Shown in pieces: positions 1-9,600 of a DNA stretch of 64,000 bases. Under the pieces are notes generated by a model, which was not told the DNA's origin, searched no databases, and saw only the letters and a program-made list of their open reading frames with translations. Source of the DNA: Verrucomicrobiota bacterium (lineage in GTDB: Bacteria > Verrucomicrobiota > Verrucomicrobiia > Limisphaerales > UBA1319); NCBI GenBank assembly GCA_022709905.1, contig JAKLHY010000003.1, positions 184,489 through 248,488 of the forward strand, written 5' to 3'. The translations under genes were made by a program, and so were the position numbers. How positions within the stretch are numbered: position 1 is the first letter of the stretch; each line of letters starts with the position of its first letter.

Positions 1-775
1 GGGCACGGCCGTAGATGAGATACACTGCCCCGTCGATGTCGCGTTTGGAGTTCATGGGGGGATCATTGATGTTGTTGCTGAGATCATCAGCGATGATCAG
101 ATCGTCGAAGCCGTCCTTATCGATGTCCCCGACTGCGACGGCCGTGTAGTGCGCATAATCCCGGCTCAATAGAACGTCGACTTCCGCGTTGAAATCGAGA
201 AGTCCCTTGAAGGATGGACCGCCAAAAAAGATGCCGACCTTGGCCTGTTCCGGTTTGGAGTTGGCGGGATTTTCGTCCTGAGCCACCACCACGAGGTCGT
301 CGAAGCCATCTCCGTCGAGATCCCCCGCGGCGAGCAACGTGCCTACGGACTGTTCATCGACCGAGCCCACCAGAGCCACATTCTCGTTGGCCGGCACGGG
401 CGGTATGCCGTTCAGCACTCCGACCTGCACGACCTCGGGAGGCTTGGGCAGCCCCTCGAAACTGTCCCCCCCGAAGAATACCGATACCAATCCCATGTCG
501 TAGTTCTCGAAACAGGAGCCCAGGGCCAGGTCGGGAGTGCCGTCGCCGTTAAAGTCGCCTTTGGTCATGACGTAAGGCATGTAGGCGCGGGTGGCTTTTC
601 CGACAATCTCGGCGTCCAGGTCCTTTTCCACCTCGATGGTGATCATGGCCGAACAAGGCAGGGCCAGGAATGAGGACAGAGTGACCGACAGAATGCCTGT
701 CATTCGCTGAAGCGAAGAAGGGTTTTTTCCAAGATCTGCACGGTTTGAACAGGTTGTTTTCGGCATTGTTTTCAT
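1..775 (-). CDS. Secreted FG-GAP/VCBS repeat protein (partial, C-terminus beyond the left edge)
   Basis: The reading frame is open from an ATG at 775 to the window edge, giving the first 258 residues. A signal-peptide-like segment rich in Leu, Ser and Ala (about residues 26-44) follows a charged start, so the protein is probably exported. The rest carries repeated calcium-binding-type loops: DFNGDGTPDLALGS, DLDGDGFDDLVVVA and DIDKDGFDDLIIADD, spaced about 65-70 residues apart. This is the FG-GAP/integrin-alpha propeller pattern. The family forms extracellular beta-propellers used in adhesion or binding; the ligand cannot be told. It lies 47 bases downstream of the gene at 823-2235 on the same strand and may share its transcript. 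Confidence 0.85.
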   Translation of the reverse strand, partial: MKTMPKTTCSNRADLGKNPSSLQRMTGILSVTLSSFLALPCSAMITIEVEKDLDAEIVGKATRAYMPYVMTKGDFNGDGTPDLALGSCFENYDMGLVSVFFGGDSFEGLPKPPEVVQVGVLNGIPPVPANENVALVGSVDEQSVGTLLAAGDLDGDGFDDLVVVAQDENPANSKPEQAKVGIFFGGPSFKGLLDFNAEVDVLLSRDYAHYTAVAVGDIDKDGFDDLIIADDLSNNINDPPMNSKRDIDGAVYLIYGRA

Positions 776-822
776 AGGTCAGGATCCTTGAATTCCCCGC
801 AGCCAGGCTGCGAGAGTTACGG

Positions 823-2235
823 TTACTTGTCGATGTTGGCTTCAGCAATGGGGCGCTTGATGCCCGTCTTGGTCAATTCCAACGGACCCCATGCTCCCGA
901 AATTAACTTCACCTGGGTGAACTGCAAATTGGACCAGAAAAACTTCCCGTCCTCGCCTTTGGCCGCGGCGGCGACGTTCAAATAGCGCGATCGGCCTTCC
1001 TCGAGCCACCAATCCTTGTCGAGTATCACGACACGCCGGATTTGGGTCCAACCGGCGTTCTCCAGGAGCTTGCGCATTTCCCCTTCAAGGGCTTTGTTCA
1101 CCATTCCGGCGGGAGGGAGGGTTGCGGAGGCGTCGGTGGCGGCTTTCACTTTTTCGTGAAGGTCCGCATAGAACTTGAAATCGGTTCCTTCGATCTCGAA
1201 CTCTCCCAGGGCCGGTTTTTGATCGTAATTGCGGAGGAAGAATTGGACGCGGTGTTTCCCGGGGGGAAGCTGGGCCAGTTCGTAGGTAAAGGCGATGGGT
1301 CCAATTTTGCGATTGCCCTTGCCCTCGCCAAAGAGGATGGCCGGATCACGGTAGGCGGTCATTTTTTCCAGCGCGGGCGCAATGTCCAGAACCAGGTGGC
1401 GGTTGTCGATGTATTCGGCCTTTTTGAGTGTGATGTATTGAAGGGTCTGATTCTCGCCAATCGCCATGACAATCATCAGCCCCAACTCCCGCTTGTCACC
1501 GGCCTGGTAGACTTCACGCCAGCTTTTGTCGGATTGAATCAGTCCATAAATCAAATCACCGGAACGAAATTGCGTCGTGAGATTCTGCGGGTTCGAGGGA
1601 TCGATGGGAGTTTTCGAGAAGACAATTCTGCCTTTTCCCGCCGGATTGGGATTGCTGGAGGCCTGTTGGGCGGCTTGTTGGCGTTGCGCCATGGCTTGGG
1701 CCTCCTTTTCTTGACGCGCGGTTTCGGCGTCGGCATCGGCCTTGGCCGCGGCCGCCCGGGTCTGCTGATCCTGCTTCATGCCCGCGGACATGTCGGTGTC
1801 GAAAGCCTCGAGCTTTTTACCGGCCGCCGTGATTCGATCTCGGCGCGCCACCAGTTCGGGATGATCCTTGCCCATCTTGGCCCCATGCCGGCTTTCGACG
1901 AGTTCCAGATTGCTTTTTGCCTCCGCAAAACGGGCCGCCGCTTCTTTTCGGCGATAGTCTTTGTCATACTTGGCGCCATCCTCGCTCATCACCCGATCCA
2001 TTTTGTCCAGGCTTTGATCCACTTGACGGAGGAGCAAGGCGGCTCCCGAAGGGACCGCGGGCGCGGTGGCTGAGCCAACAGCCTGATTGGCCCGGTCCAC
2101 CCCTTGCAGCGCCTTATTTAAGGCGCCGCCCAGCCCGGTCGCCGCTTCCATCCGAAAACCCGCTAGGCTCGAAAGAAGGAGATTGAATCCGATGGTTATC
2201 ATCAGCCAGCGCATTCGAGGATTGCCCGTTTTCAT
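823..2235 (-). CDS. Secreted coiled-coil protein of unknown function
   Basis: I do not recognise this 470-residue protein. I chose the ATG at 2235 because it begins a clear signal peptide (MKTGNPRMRWLMITIGFNLL, then a Leu/Ser-rich stretch) and has an AGGTGAT sequence just upstream; the frame stays open further upstream but without export features. Residues roughly 70-190 are rich in Lys, Glu, Ala and Gln and look like a coiled coil. The C-terminal half is more globular, with aromatic-rich segments such as LDKDWWLEEGRSRYLN near the end. It is followed after 47 bases by the FG-GAP gene on the same strand. Its promoter should lie in the AT-rich stretch at about 2340-2490. Confidence 0.7.
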   Translation of the reverse strand: MKTGNPRMRWLMITIGFNLLLSSLAGFRMEAATGLGGALNKALQGVDRANQAVGSATAPAVPSGAALLLRQVDQSLDKMDRVMSEDGAKYDKDYRRKEAAARFAEAKSNLELVESRHGAKMGKDHPELVARRDRITAAGKKLEAFDTDMSAGMKQDQQTRAAAAKADADAETARQEKEAQAMAQRQQAAQQASSNPNPAGKGRIVFSKTPIDPSNPQNLTTQFRSGDLIYGLIQSDKSWREVYQAGDKRELGLMIVMAIGENQTLQYITLKKAEYIDNRHLVLDIAPALEKMTAYRDPAILFGEGKGNRKIGPIAFTYELAQLPPGKHRVQFFLRNYDQKPALGEFEIEGTDFKFYADLHEKVKAATDASATLPPAGMVNKALEGEMRKLLENAGWTQIRRVVILDKDWWLEEGRSRYLNVAAAAKGEDGKFFWSNLQFTQVKLISGAWGPLELTKTGIKRPIAEANIDK

Positions 2236-2515
2236 ATCACCTGTCCTTGAGTTTTGGTTAGATCGCCCGCTCAACCACCTAATGCGGATTGTGTTTGTTT
2301 TTTTCTCTCCACGATGGAACATCGGCCAACGATCGTGACGTTTTCTCTCTAATAACGCCAAACTGCCGAGCTCCGCAGTAATTGTTGCCTTAATACCCCG
2401 TGTAAAACACTTTTATTTTCATCAAAAAATCCTTCCTTGTCCAGCCACTTTCGAAAAATATTACATTAATTTTTCTCACATTATAAGGCTGCCCTGCACC
2501 GCAAAGAAACGACTT
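2236..2515. promoter_or_regulatory. AT-rich divergent intergenic spacer
   Basis: This is the first part of the 576-base gap between the coiled-coil gene and the nitrilase-family gene. It is distinctly AT-rich (2340-2490, with runs such as TTTTATTTTCATC and ATTACATTAATTTTTC), unlike the GC-rich surroundings. That fits the promoter region of the minus-strand gene. I could not assign a convincing -35/-10 pair. Confidence 0.35.
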
Positions 2516-2686
2516 AACCGGGCCAATCAACGCGAATCATGGCAGGGCAAATGCGAAGGTCCTCAAGACGTGGGAACATCGATAGAACGTCTGGGATGCC
2601 GCCCGTGGGATGTCTCCGCTTCCATTCGCGTCTATGGGGGTGAATTCGCGGTTCGATTTTTCGGAGCATCTTATGTGCGGTTTTGG
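2516..2686 (+). repeat. Palindromic dispersed repeat, copy A
   Basis: A block of about 170 bases that aligns along its length with 46934-47113. Shared runs include CCAATCAACGCGAAT near the left end (2523-2537), ATCGAT in the middle, and long matches at the right end around CTCCGCTT, CATTCGCGTCTAT, TTCGCGGTT and TGCGGTTTT. The two ends are imperfect inverted repeats of each other. The copy is non-coding, lies between divergent genes and resembles a MITE or REP-type element. No transposase is nearby. Confidence 0.7.
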
Positions 2687-2811
2687 GGGATTCTTCAGGG
2701 ATTGGCAAACGGCGATTGAACAGGATAAGCTCTCCTCCGTGAACACCCCGCAAGCCGAGACGAGGTTGGAACAAGGAACAATCCCAAGCGCATACCTTTC
2801 TTTTCCTTACT

Positions 2812-3720
2812 ATGCATCCCACTCCGCATTCCCCACTCCCCAATCGCCAATCCTCAATCCTCGATCCTCAATTCCACCGTGTCTCCAGCGTCAAACTCGC
2901 TCTCGCTCAGATGCTCGTCGAAGGAGGAAACAAGGCATCTAACCTGCGACGCGCCGAGGAGAGAATTGCCCAGGCAGCCTGCCAGGGGGCGCAGATGGTT
3001 CTGTTGCCCGAGGCGCTGAATCTTGGCTGGACGCATCCCTCGGCATTTGCGGAGGCCGATGCTATTCCTGGCGGAGAATCCTGCTCGCGTCTCCGCGCTT
3101 CAGCCTGCGCCCACCGAGTCTACATCTGTGCGGGTTTGATCGAGCGGGCCGGGGATAGCATCTATAATTCCGCGGTCCTGTTCGGGCCCGATGGCGGCAT
3201 TCTCCTGTTTCATCGCAAGCTGAATGAACTCGAAATCGGTCATTCCTTGTATGCCCAAGGAGACCGGCTTGGCGTGGTCCACACTCCCCTGGGCACCCTC
3301 GGGGTGATGATCTGCGCCGACGCCTTCGCCCGTGGACAGGTGGTGAGTAGGACCTTGGGATTGATGGGGGCGGACCTCATCCTTTCCCCCTCCGCATGGG
3401 CGGTGCCCCCGGACCATGACAACGACCGCGAACCGTACGGCCAACTCTGGCTTGATCACTATGGACCGGTAGCCCGCGACTATCATCTCTGGATTGCGGG
3501 AGCCAGCAATGTGGGCCCGATAACCGCCGGCCCCTGGCAAGGACGCCGTTGCATCGGCTGTTCTTTAGTCGTCGGACCTGACGGCCAGGCAGTCCTGAAG
3601 GGGCCTTACGGCGAACAGGCAGACGCGCTGTTGTTCGCTGACCTTAGATTCCAGCCGCGCCCCGCCCGCGGCGACGGATGGGAGACCTTTTGGCGAAGTG
3701 CACCCCTGACCCCCGATTGA
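2812..3720 (+). CDS. Carbon-nitrogen hydrolase (nitrilase superfamily)
   Basis: This is a nitrilase-superfamily amidohydrolase, probably cytoplasmic, acting on a non-peptide C-N bond; the substrate is unknown. The catalytic Glu-Lys-Cys triad is visible as LPEALNLGW, FHRKLNE and MICADAF, and the fold is complete through AGASNVGP and the C-terminal SLVVGPDGQ strand. The first ~22 residues are coded by a CAATCC-type low-complexity tract and are not family-like; homology begins at VKLALAQM (about 2890). The true start may therefore be later or non-ATG, but I see no good in-frame alternative. There is no clear ribosome-binding site. It stands alone, convergent with the sugar isomerase gene. Confidence 0.85.
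   Translation: MHPTPHSPLPNRQSSILDPQFHRVSSVKLALAQMLVEGGNKASNLRRAEERIAQAACQGAQMVLLPEALNLGWTHPSAFAEADAIPGGESCSRLRASACAHRVYICAGLIERAGDSIYNSAVLFGPDGGILLFHRKLNELEIGHSLYAQGDRLGVVHTPLGTLGVMICADAFARGQVVSRTLGLMGADLILSPSAWAVPPDHDNDREPYGQLWLDHYGPVARDYHLWIAGASNVGPITAGPWQGRRCIGCSLVVGPDGQAVLKGPYGEQADALLFADLRFQPRPARGDGWETFWRSAPLTPD
2818..2876 (+). repeat. Degenerate CAATCCN tandem tract
   Basis: A pyrimidine-rich tract of imperfect 7-9-base units (CCCCAATCGC, CAATCCT, CAATCCT, CGATCCT, CAATTCC). A similar tract in the opposite orientation lies at 50346-50394. It overlaps the first codons of the proposed nitrilase-family gene, which makes that start doubtful. Confidence 0.5.
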
Positions 3721-3802
3721 CAGATTCGCCGTCACGAAACTCGTGAAGAACCCGTAAATGACGGAAGGAATCACCATGCAAAACAAGGCTGGGATGTGCA
3801 AT

Positions 3803-3831
3803 AATGGCGCGGTTGCTGGCCGCCGTTATTT
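3803..3831 (+). terminator. Candidate terminator after the nitrilase-family gene
   Basis: The arms AATGGCGCGG (3803-3812) and CCGCCGTT (3820-3827) can pair with a bulge and a G-T pair around a 7-base loop, followed by ATTTCTT. It lies between convergent genes and overlaps the stop codon of the minus-strand isomerase. Confidence 0.4.
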
Positions 3832-4656
3832 CTTCAGGAGTGGGCGCAGATGCGTCACGGAGCGTTCGGCCTGGTCAATGGTGCCGCATTCAACGGAGAA
3901 GACGATATCGCGTTTGGCCTTGCGACAGATCCGGATGACGCGTTCCCAATCGATGACGCCATCGCCACAGGCGCAGCCGACGGGAGTGCCGGTGACTTTG
4001 CCGCGTTCGGCCGAGGAGTGTTCGACGGTAATGTCCTTGGCGTGGAGATGGACGAGGCGTCCGACGACTTTTTCGAGCCATTTATAGGGGTCCTGGCCGC
4101 CGAGGTAACCATTGCCGGTATCGAAGTTGATGCCGATGACGGGGTTTTTGACGAGCTTGGCGATGCGATCGAGGCCGGCCGGGGTCTTGCTATATTGCTG
4201 ATGGCATTCGAGGCCAATCAGGATGCCGCGGGGTTCGGCGACTTTGGCGGCTTCCATGAGGGTGTAGCGCATGAGGACGAAGTCCTCTTCTTCGGTGGTC
4301 CAGGGTTGTTTGGGGCCCTCGTCGGTATTGACGACTGGGGCTCCGCATTCGGCTGCGAAGCGGATGGCTTGTTTGAGGTATTCGACTCCGATTTCGGGTT
4401 TGGTGATGGGAGTATGGGCGGAGAGGCCCGAGACTTTGATGCCGTGTTTTTGACAGACCCTTTTAACGCGCAACGGATCGTCGAGCATGGAAACACTGTG
4501 GAAATAACCGGCTTCGCTGAGGAGTTCCCGGCCCCAGTGGACCATAGGTTCCACGTAATCGTAACCGAGTTCGGCGGCCTTGGCGACGCCCCACTCGAAG
4601 CTCTTGTCCGCGTGCCGCACGAATTCCATGTTCACTCCCAGAGAGATTTTAGCCAT
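3826..4656 (-). CDS. Sugar phosphate isomerase/epimerase (TIM barrel)
   Basis: A 276-residue AP-endonuclease/xylose-isomerase-like TIM barrel. The ATG at 4656 (MAKISLGVN) starts at the first barrel strand; upstream in-frame sequence is Pro/Ser-rich and not family-like. Metal-ligand segments typical of the family are present: LIGLECHQQ, GINFDTGNGY, VHLHAKDIT and VFSVECGT, giving the Glu/Asp/His/Glu pattern. Members isomerise or epimerise sugars such as inosose or tagatose derivatives; the exact substrate is not deducible. Verrucomicrobia carry many paralogues linked to sugar catabolism. It is divergent from proS, with a 225-base spacer. Confidence 0.85.
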   Translation of the reverse strand: MAKISLGVNMEFVRHADKSFEWGVAKAAELGYDYVEPMVHWGRELLSEAGYFHSVSMLDDPLRVKRVCQKHGIKVSGLSAHTPITKPEIGVEYLKQAIRFAAECGAPVVNTDEGPKQPWTTEEEDFVLMRYTLMEAAKVAEPRGILIGLECHQQYSKTPAGLDRIAKLVKNPVIGINFDTGNGYLGGQDPYKWLEKVVGRLVHLHAKDITVEHSSAERGKVTGTPVGCACGDGVIDWERVIRICRKAKRDIVFSVECGTIDQAERSVTHLRPLLKK

Positions 4657-4881
4657 AACGCATATTCGGGTTGAGGTTGATTGGAGACAATTTACCGATG
4701 GGACGCCCGGCGTGCTTCCAGAATTGAACAGTGGTAGAATTTGCACAGGGGGTGGTGGCGACAAGGACGCGTCCGAGGCTTGATTCGGCCGGCGAGTTTG
4801 ACAATGATCGGCCCCATTCGCCTGGTTCCGGGCTGTTCCGGATGACGGGAGAATGGAGAACAGAAAGCGAACAAACGCACC

Positions 4882-6597
4882 ATGAGACAATCCAGACATC
4901 TGGGCAAGACCTTGAGGGAAGTTCCCAAGGACGCCCAAACAGCGGCCCATGCCTTAATGCTCCGGGCCGGCTATTTGCAGCAATTGGCGGCCGGCGTTTA
5001 TGTGTATCAGCCGCTGTTATTGCGCACCTTGAACAAGATCGCCCAGGTGGTGCGCGAGGAAATGACCGCCGCGGGGGCCGAGGAACTGTTGATGCCCGCC
5101 CTTCAGCCGCGTGAGTTATGGGAGGAATCGGGCCGATGGGAACGGTATACGAACATTGACGGCATCATGTTCGCATTCAAAGACCGTCGGGGGGGCATGG
5201 TCTGTCTGGGACCAACCCATGAGGAGGTGATCACCGACATCCTGCGCCGGGAAATCAAGTCCTACAAAGACCTGCCCCGATGCGTGTTTCAGATCCAGAC
5301 CAAGTTTCGCGATGAAATCCGTCCGCGGTTTGGCCTGATGCGCGCCCGGGAGTTCATCATGAAAGACGCCTACAGTTTCGACGCCGACGAAGCGAGCCTC
5401 GAGAAGTCCTACGAGGCCATGCGTCAAGCCTATCATCGGATCTGCGAGCGGATCGGTTTCCGGTATCGGGCGGTCGAGGCCGATTCCGGGGCCATTGGCG
5501 GCAGCGGAAGCCAGGAGTTCATGGTGTTGGCGGACACCGGGGAGGACACCATTCTGTTTTGCGACCAATGCGATTATGCCGCCAACCAGGAACGGGCGCA
5601 GTCGCGCTTGCCCGAGCCTGCGCCCGATCCCGAGCTTCGACCGATGGAGACGGTGGTGGGCGAGGGATTGATTCAGGTGGAACCGCTGGCCAAGTTCCTG
5701 AATATCCCGGTCTGGAAAACGACAAAGACGCTCCTGTATGAAGCCGATCAACAGTGGGTGGCGGTGATGGTGCGGGGCGATTGCGACGTGAACGAGATCA
5801 AGCTGGCCAATTTTCTGAATGGCAAGAGCCTGCGATTGGCCTCTCCCGAGGTGATTCGCAAACTGACCGGGGCCGAGGTGGGGTATGCGGGGCCCATCGA
5901 ACTGCCCAAGGAAGTGCGTGTCGTTGCGGACCACCTCATCCGGAACCGCGTGAACTTCGAATGCGGCGCCAATCGGACGGATCATCATCATCTCAACGTC
6001 AATTTTGGCCGGGACCTGCCCCAGCCCGAGTTCGGGGATTTCAAGCTGGCCCAGAAGGGCGAGGGCTGTCCGCGTTGCGCGGGCACATTGCAGGCGGCCC
6101 GAGGCATCGAGGTGGGGCACATCTTCAAGCTGGGCACGAAATATTCGGAGGCGATGGCGTGCCGCTATCTTGATGCGGAGGGCAAATCGAAGACGGTCAT
6201 CATGGGCTGTTACGGGATTGGCGTCAGCCGCATGGCGGCGGCCTGGATTGAGCAGAACCACGATGAAAAGGGCATTATCTGGTCTCCACAGATTGCCCCT
6301 TATCACGCGCACCTGGTGGGATTGAACCTCGAGGATGCCGCCGTCTGCGAACAGGCCGAGAAGCTGTACCGTGATCTTCAATCCAACGGCTGCGAGGTGT
6401 TGTTCGACGACCGGCCGTTGCGGGCGGGCGAGAAGTTCGGCGATGCCGATCTCATGGGCATGCCGATCCGGTTGACCATCAGCAAACGCACCTGCGAGCA
6501 GGGCAAAGTGGAGCTGAAACTCAGACGCCAAGCTCAGAACGAGCTCGTTGGCCTCAATGAAGTGATCCCGCGCGTCAAGGCGTTGCTCGCCGGGTGA
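4882..6597 (+). CDS. proS: Prolyl-tRNA synthetase
   Basis: A full-length bacterial-type class II prolyl-tRNA synthetase (571 residues) that charges tRNA-Pro in the cytoplasm. It begins with the usual MRQSRHLGKTLREVPKDA segment. Motif 2 is at about residues 138-168 (QTKFRDEIRPRFGLMRAREF), motif 3 around residues 435-470 (GCYGIGVSRMAAAW), and the C-terminal anticodon-binding domain ends the protein. Residues about 225-400 form the inserted YbaK-like editing domain that hydrolyses mischarged Ala-tRNA-Pro. The stop overlaps an in-frame extension of the next gene, but that gene's own start is 65 bases further on. Confidence 0.98.
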   Translation: MRQSRHLGKTLREVPKDAQTAAHALMLRAGYLQQLAAGVYVYQPLLLRTLNKIAQVVREEMTAAGAEELLMPALQPRELWEESGRWERYTNIDGIMFAFKDRRGGMVCLGPTHEEVITDILRREIKSYKDLPRCVFQIQTKFRDEIRPRFGLMRAREFIMKDAYSFDADEASLEKSYEAMRQAYHRICERIGFRYRAVEADSGAIGGSGSQEFMVLADTGEDTILFCDQCDYAANQERAQSRLPEPAPDPELRPMETVVGEGLIQVEPLAKFLNIPVWKTTKTLLYEADQQWVAVMVRGDCDVNEIKLANFLNGKSLRLASPEVIRKLTGAEVGYAGPIELPKEVRVVADHLIRNRVNFECGANRTDHHHLNVNFGRDLPQPEFGDFKLAQKGEGCPRCAGTLQAARGIEVGHIFKLGTKYSEAMACRYLDAEGKSKTVIMGCYGIGVSRMAAAWIEQNHDEKGIIWSPQIAPYHAHLVGLNLEDAAVCEQAEKLYRDLQSNGCEVLFDDRPLRAGEKFGDADLMGMPIRLTISKRTCEQGKVELKLRRQAQNELVGLNEVIPRVKALLAG

Positions 6598-6662
6598 TGG
6601 GGAATTGCGGGTTGCGTTTTTTGGTCTCGATCCCTGGCGGATATCGGATTAAGCTAGGAGTC

Positions 6663-9600
6663 ATGAACACACGCACGCTACTCGCCGTCGCATTTATTCT
6701 CGCAACCTGGAGTGCCGCCATTCAGGCGGGGGATTCGGCCTGTTTGTGGCAGATCGGACAGGCGGATGATCTCAACGCCGAGTTCGCGCTGGCGCCAGAC
6801 CAATACGCCAAGTATGCCCAGGACGGATTCTTTGTCGTCAACGCATCCGATTCGCGGACCGACTGGCCTTATGTGCATCCGGGACCGAATGATGCCTGGG
6901 CGGGGAGCCGCGCGCACACGTTTGTGATTCTTTTTGGTTTGCAGCGCGCGACCAACCAGGGAGAGTGCCATCTGCGATTCAAAATCCTCGACACCCAGGC
7001 GGCGCATCCTCCCCGGCTCGCGGTCGAGATTAATGGGCACCGGTCCGAACACGCCCTGCCAGCCGGGGCGGGCGATGACTCGGTCCAGGGCAAGCCCGAA
7101 AAGGGCAAGTCCCACGAATTCAGCGTCACTTTTCCCAGTGCTCAATTGAAGTTGGGAGATAACGCGGTTTTTCTGACCACACAATCGGGCTGCTGGTTGC
7201 TCTACGATTGGGTGGGGCTGGAGACGCCCGCCGGTTTCGAACTGGCCCCGGTTCAGGCGCGGTCGGTCATTCAAGAGGCCCGCGCCATCATGGCCATGAA
7301 ACGGGAGGAGAACCGCCTGCTTCAACCGGTGGAGGTGGTATTGCACCATCGGGGGGATCCCAACCTGGGAGTAGTCCAGGTCGGGCCGAGCACGACCCAA
7401 CAGGTGCGGTTGACCAATGGGATTCAGCGCGTGGAGGTCATGGTTCCCGCCGTGAGCCAGGAAACAGAACTCAAAGTGACCTTGATGCTTGGCTCCAGAA
7501 CCGTGGCTTCTCGACCGGTGACCCTGAAACCCGTGCGTCCGATGACGGTTTATATTCTCCCGCACTCGCATACCGACATTGGATATACGGATTTGCAGAC
7601 CGCCATCGAGGAGAAGCAGGTCAACAACTTAAGGCAGGGATTGGAGATTGCCCGCAAAACCGCCGGATACCCCGAGGGGGCGCGCTTTGTGTGGAATGTC
7701 GAGGTGCTCTGGGCCGCCGATTTGTATTTGCGCCGGTTATCGATGGCGGACCGACAGGCCCTGGTCCAGGCGGTCGAAGACGGTCAAGTCTCCTTCAACG
7801 GCATGTATCTCAATGAACTGACCGGGTTATGTCGAGACGAGGAGTTGATCCGGCTGTTTAGTTTTGCGACCAAGCTGTCGGATTACGCCCGCACACCGAT
7901 CGATTCGGTCATGATCAGTGACGTTCCCGGGTACACGTGGGGAACGGTGACCGCGATGGCGCAGGCCGGCATCCGATATTTTTCGACCGCTCCCAACTAT
8001 TTTGATCGGATTGGGACGATTCTCCGTGAATGGGAAAACAAACCGTTTTACTGGCTGGGACCCGATGGCAAGACCAAGGTGCTGGTCTGGATTCCTTATC
8101 GGGGATATGCCCTCTCGCATCTGATTAACCGGTTGACTCCCGCATTCAGCGAGGAGATGCAGACGATGCTCGAGAAAACCGGTTACGAATTTGACATCGC
8201 GCATGTGCGTTGGAGCGGGCACGGGGACAATGCGGTTCCCGACGATGCCATTTGCGAGTTTGTGAAGGAATGGAACATACGATACGACTGGCCGAAGTTC
8301 ATCATATCCTCCGTCAGCACCGCGTTTCGGGCGTTTGAGGAAAAGTATGGGGACCGTCTGCCGGTGGTGCGCGGCGATTGGACCCCTTACTGGGAGGATG
8401 GCGCCGCATCCTCCGCGCTGGAGACGGCCATGAACCGGGCGAGTTCCGATCGTTTGACGCAGGCCGAGACGTTGTACGCGTTGCGCCAGCCTCGATCCTA
8501 TCCGGCGGGGGCCTTTGAAGACGCCTGGAACCAGGTGTTGCTTTACTCGGAACACACGTGGGGCGCCTGGTGCAGCGTCAGCGGACCGGAGCGCAAGGAA
8601 ACGTCTGAGCAATGGGCCATCAAGCGAGGTTATGCCCTGCAGGCCGATCGGTTCTCGCGCGAACTCATGGACCAGGCTCGGGCGTCGCTCAAATCTCCCA
8701 CGGGAGACGGATCTGTGGACGTTTACAACACGTTATCCTGGGAACGCGGCGGACTGGTGACCCTGCCCGCGACAGTCTCGACCGCGGGGGACCGGGTGTT
8801 GGACGATCGAGGCAAGCCGGTGCCCTCGCAGAGGATGAGTTCGGGGGAACTTGTCTTCAAGGCGAGGCCGATGCCGCCGTATTCGCAGCGCCGCTACCGT
8901 GTTGTGGCCGGCACCCCTTTCCTGGAGGCTCGAGTCCAAACCTGGGAGACGATGTTGGATAATGGTCAGGCGCGCGTCGCGCTCGATCCCCAGACGGGGG
9001 GCATCCGCGAGTTCACTGTCCCGGATCTGGCTCGGAACTTTGTCAACACGACCGGAGGCGAAACGCTGAACGATTATCTCTATTTCCTGGGGGACAATCC
9101 GAAGGACGCGCGTCGAAACGGACCCATCACGGTCAAGTCGGGCGAAACCGGTCCGCTGATTGCCTCGCTGATCGTCGATTCCGACGCGCCCGGCTGCCGC
9201 CATTTGCGCCGGGAAATCCGGATGGTCGCGGGATGCAATCTCGTGGAATTGATCAACACCGTTGACAAAGAGCGGCTGGTGGCCACGAATTACTTTTCCA
9301 ACTCGGGCAAGGAAAGCCTCAATTTCGCCTTTCCGTTCAATGTCCGAGATGGACAAATGCGCATCCAGACTCCGTTCGCGATCGTCCGGCCGGAGCTGGA
9401 CCAAATGCCCAGCGCGTGCAAGAACTGGTTCACGGTGGGACGATGGGTGGACGTGAGCGACGATCGCCACGGAATCACATGGGTGACCTTGGACGCCCCA
9501 TTGGTGCAGGTGGGAGGCTTGACCGCTAACCTGCTAAATTCTCAGACCAATCCGTCGGTCTGGCGCAACCGCGTCGAACGTACGCAACGGCTGTATTCCT

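Noticed and set aside
1042..2073. Long open frame (343 codons) on the plus strand
   Set aside because: It mirrors the minus-strand coiled-coil gene in GC-rich DNA, has no family-like motifs, and the minus frame has a signal peptide and ribosome-binding site.
5116..6531. 471-codon open frame antisense to proS
   Set aside because: It lies wholly inside proS and has no recognisable domain.
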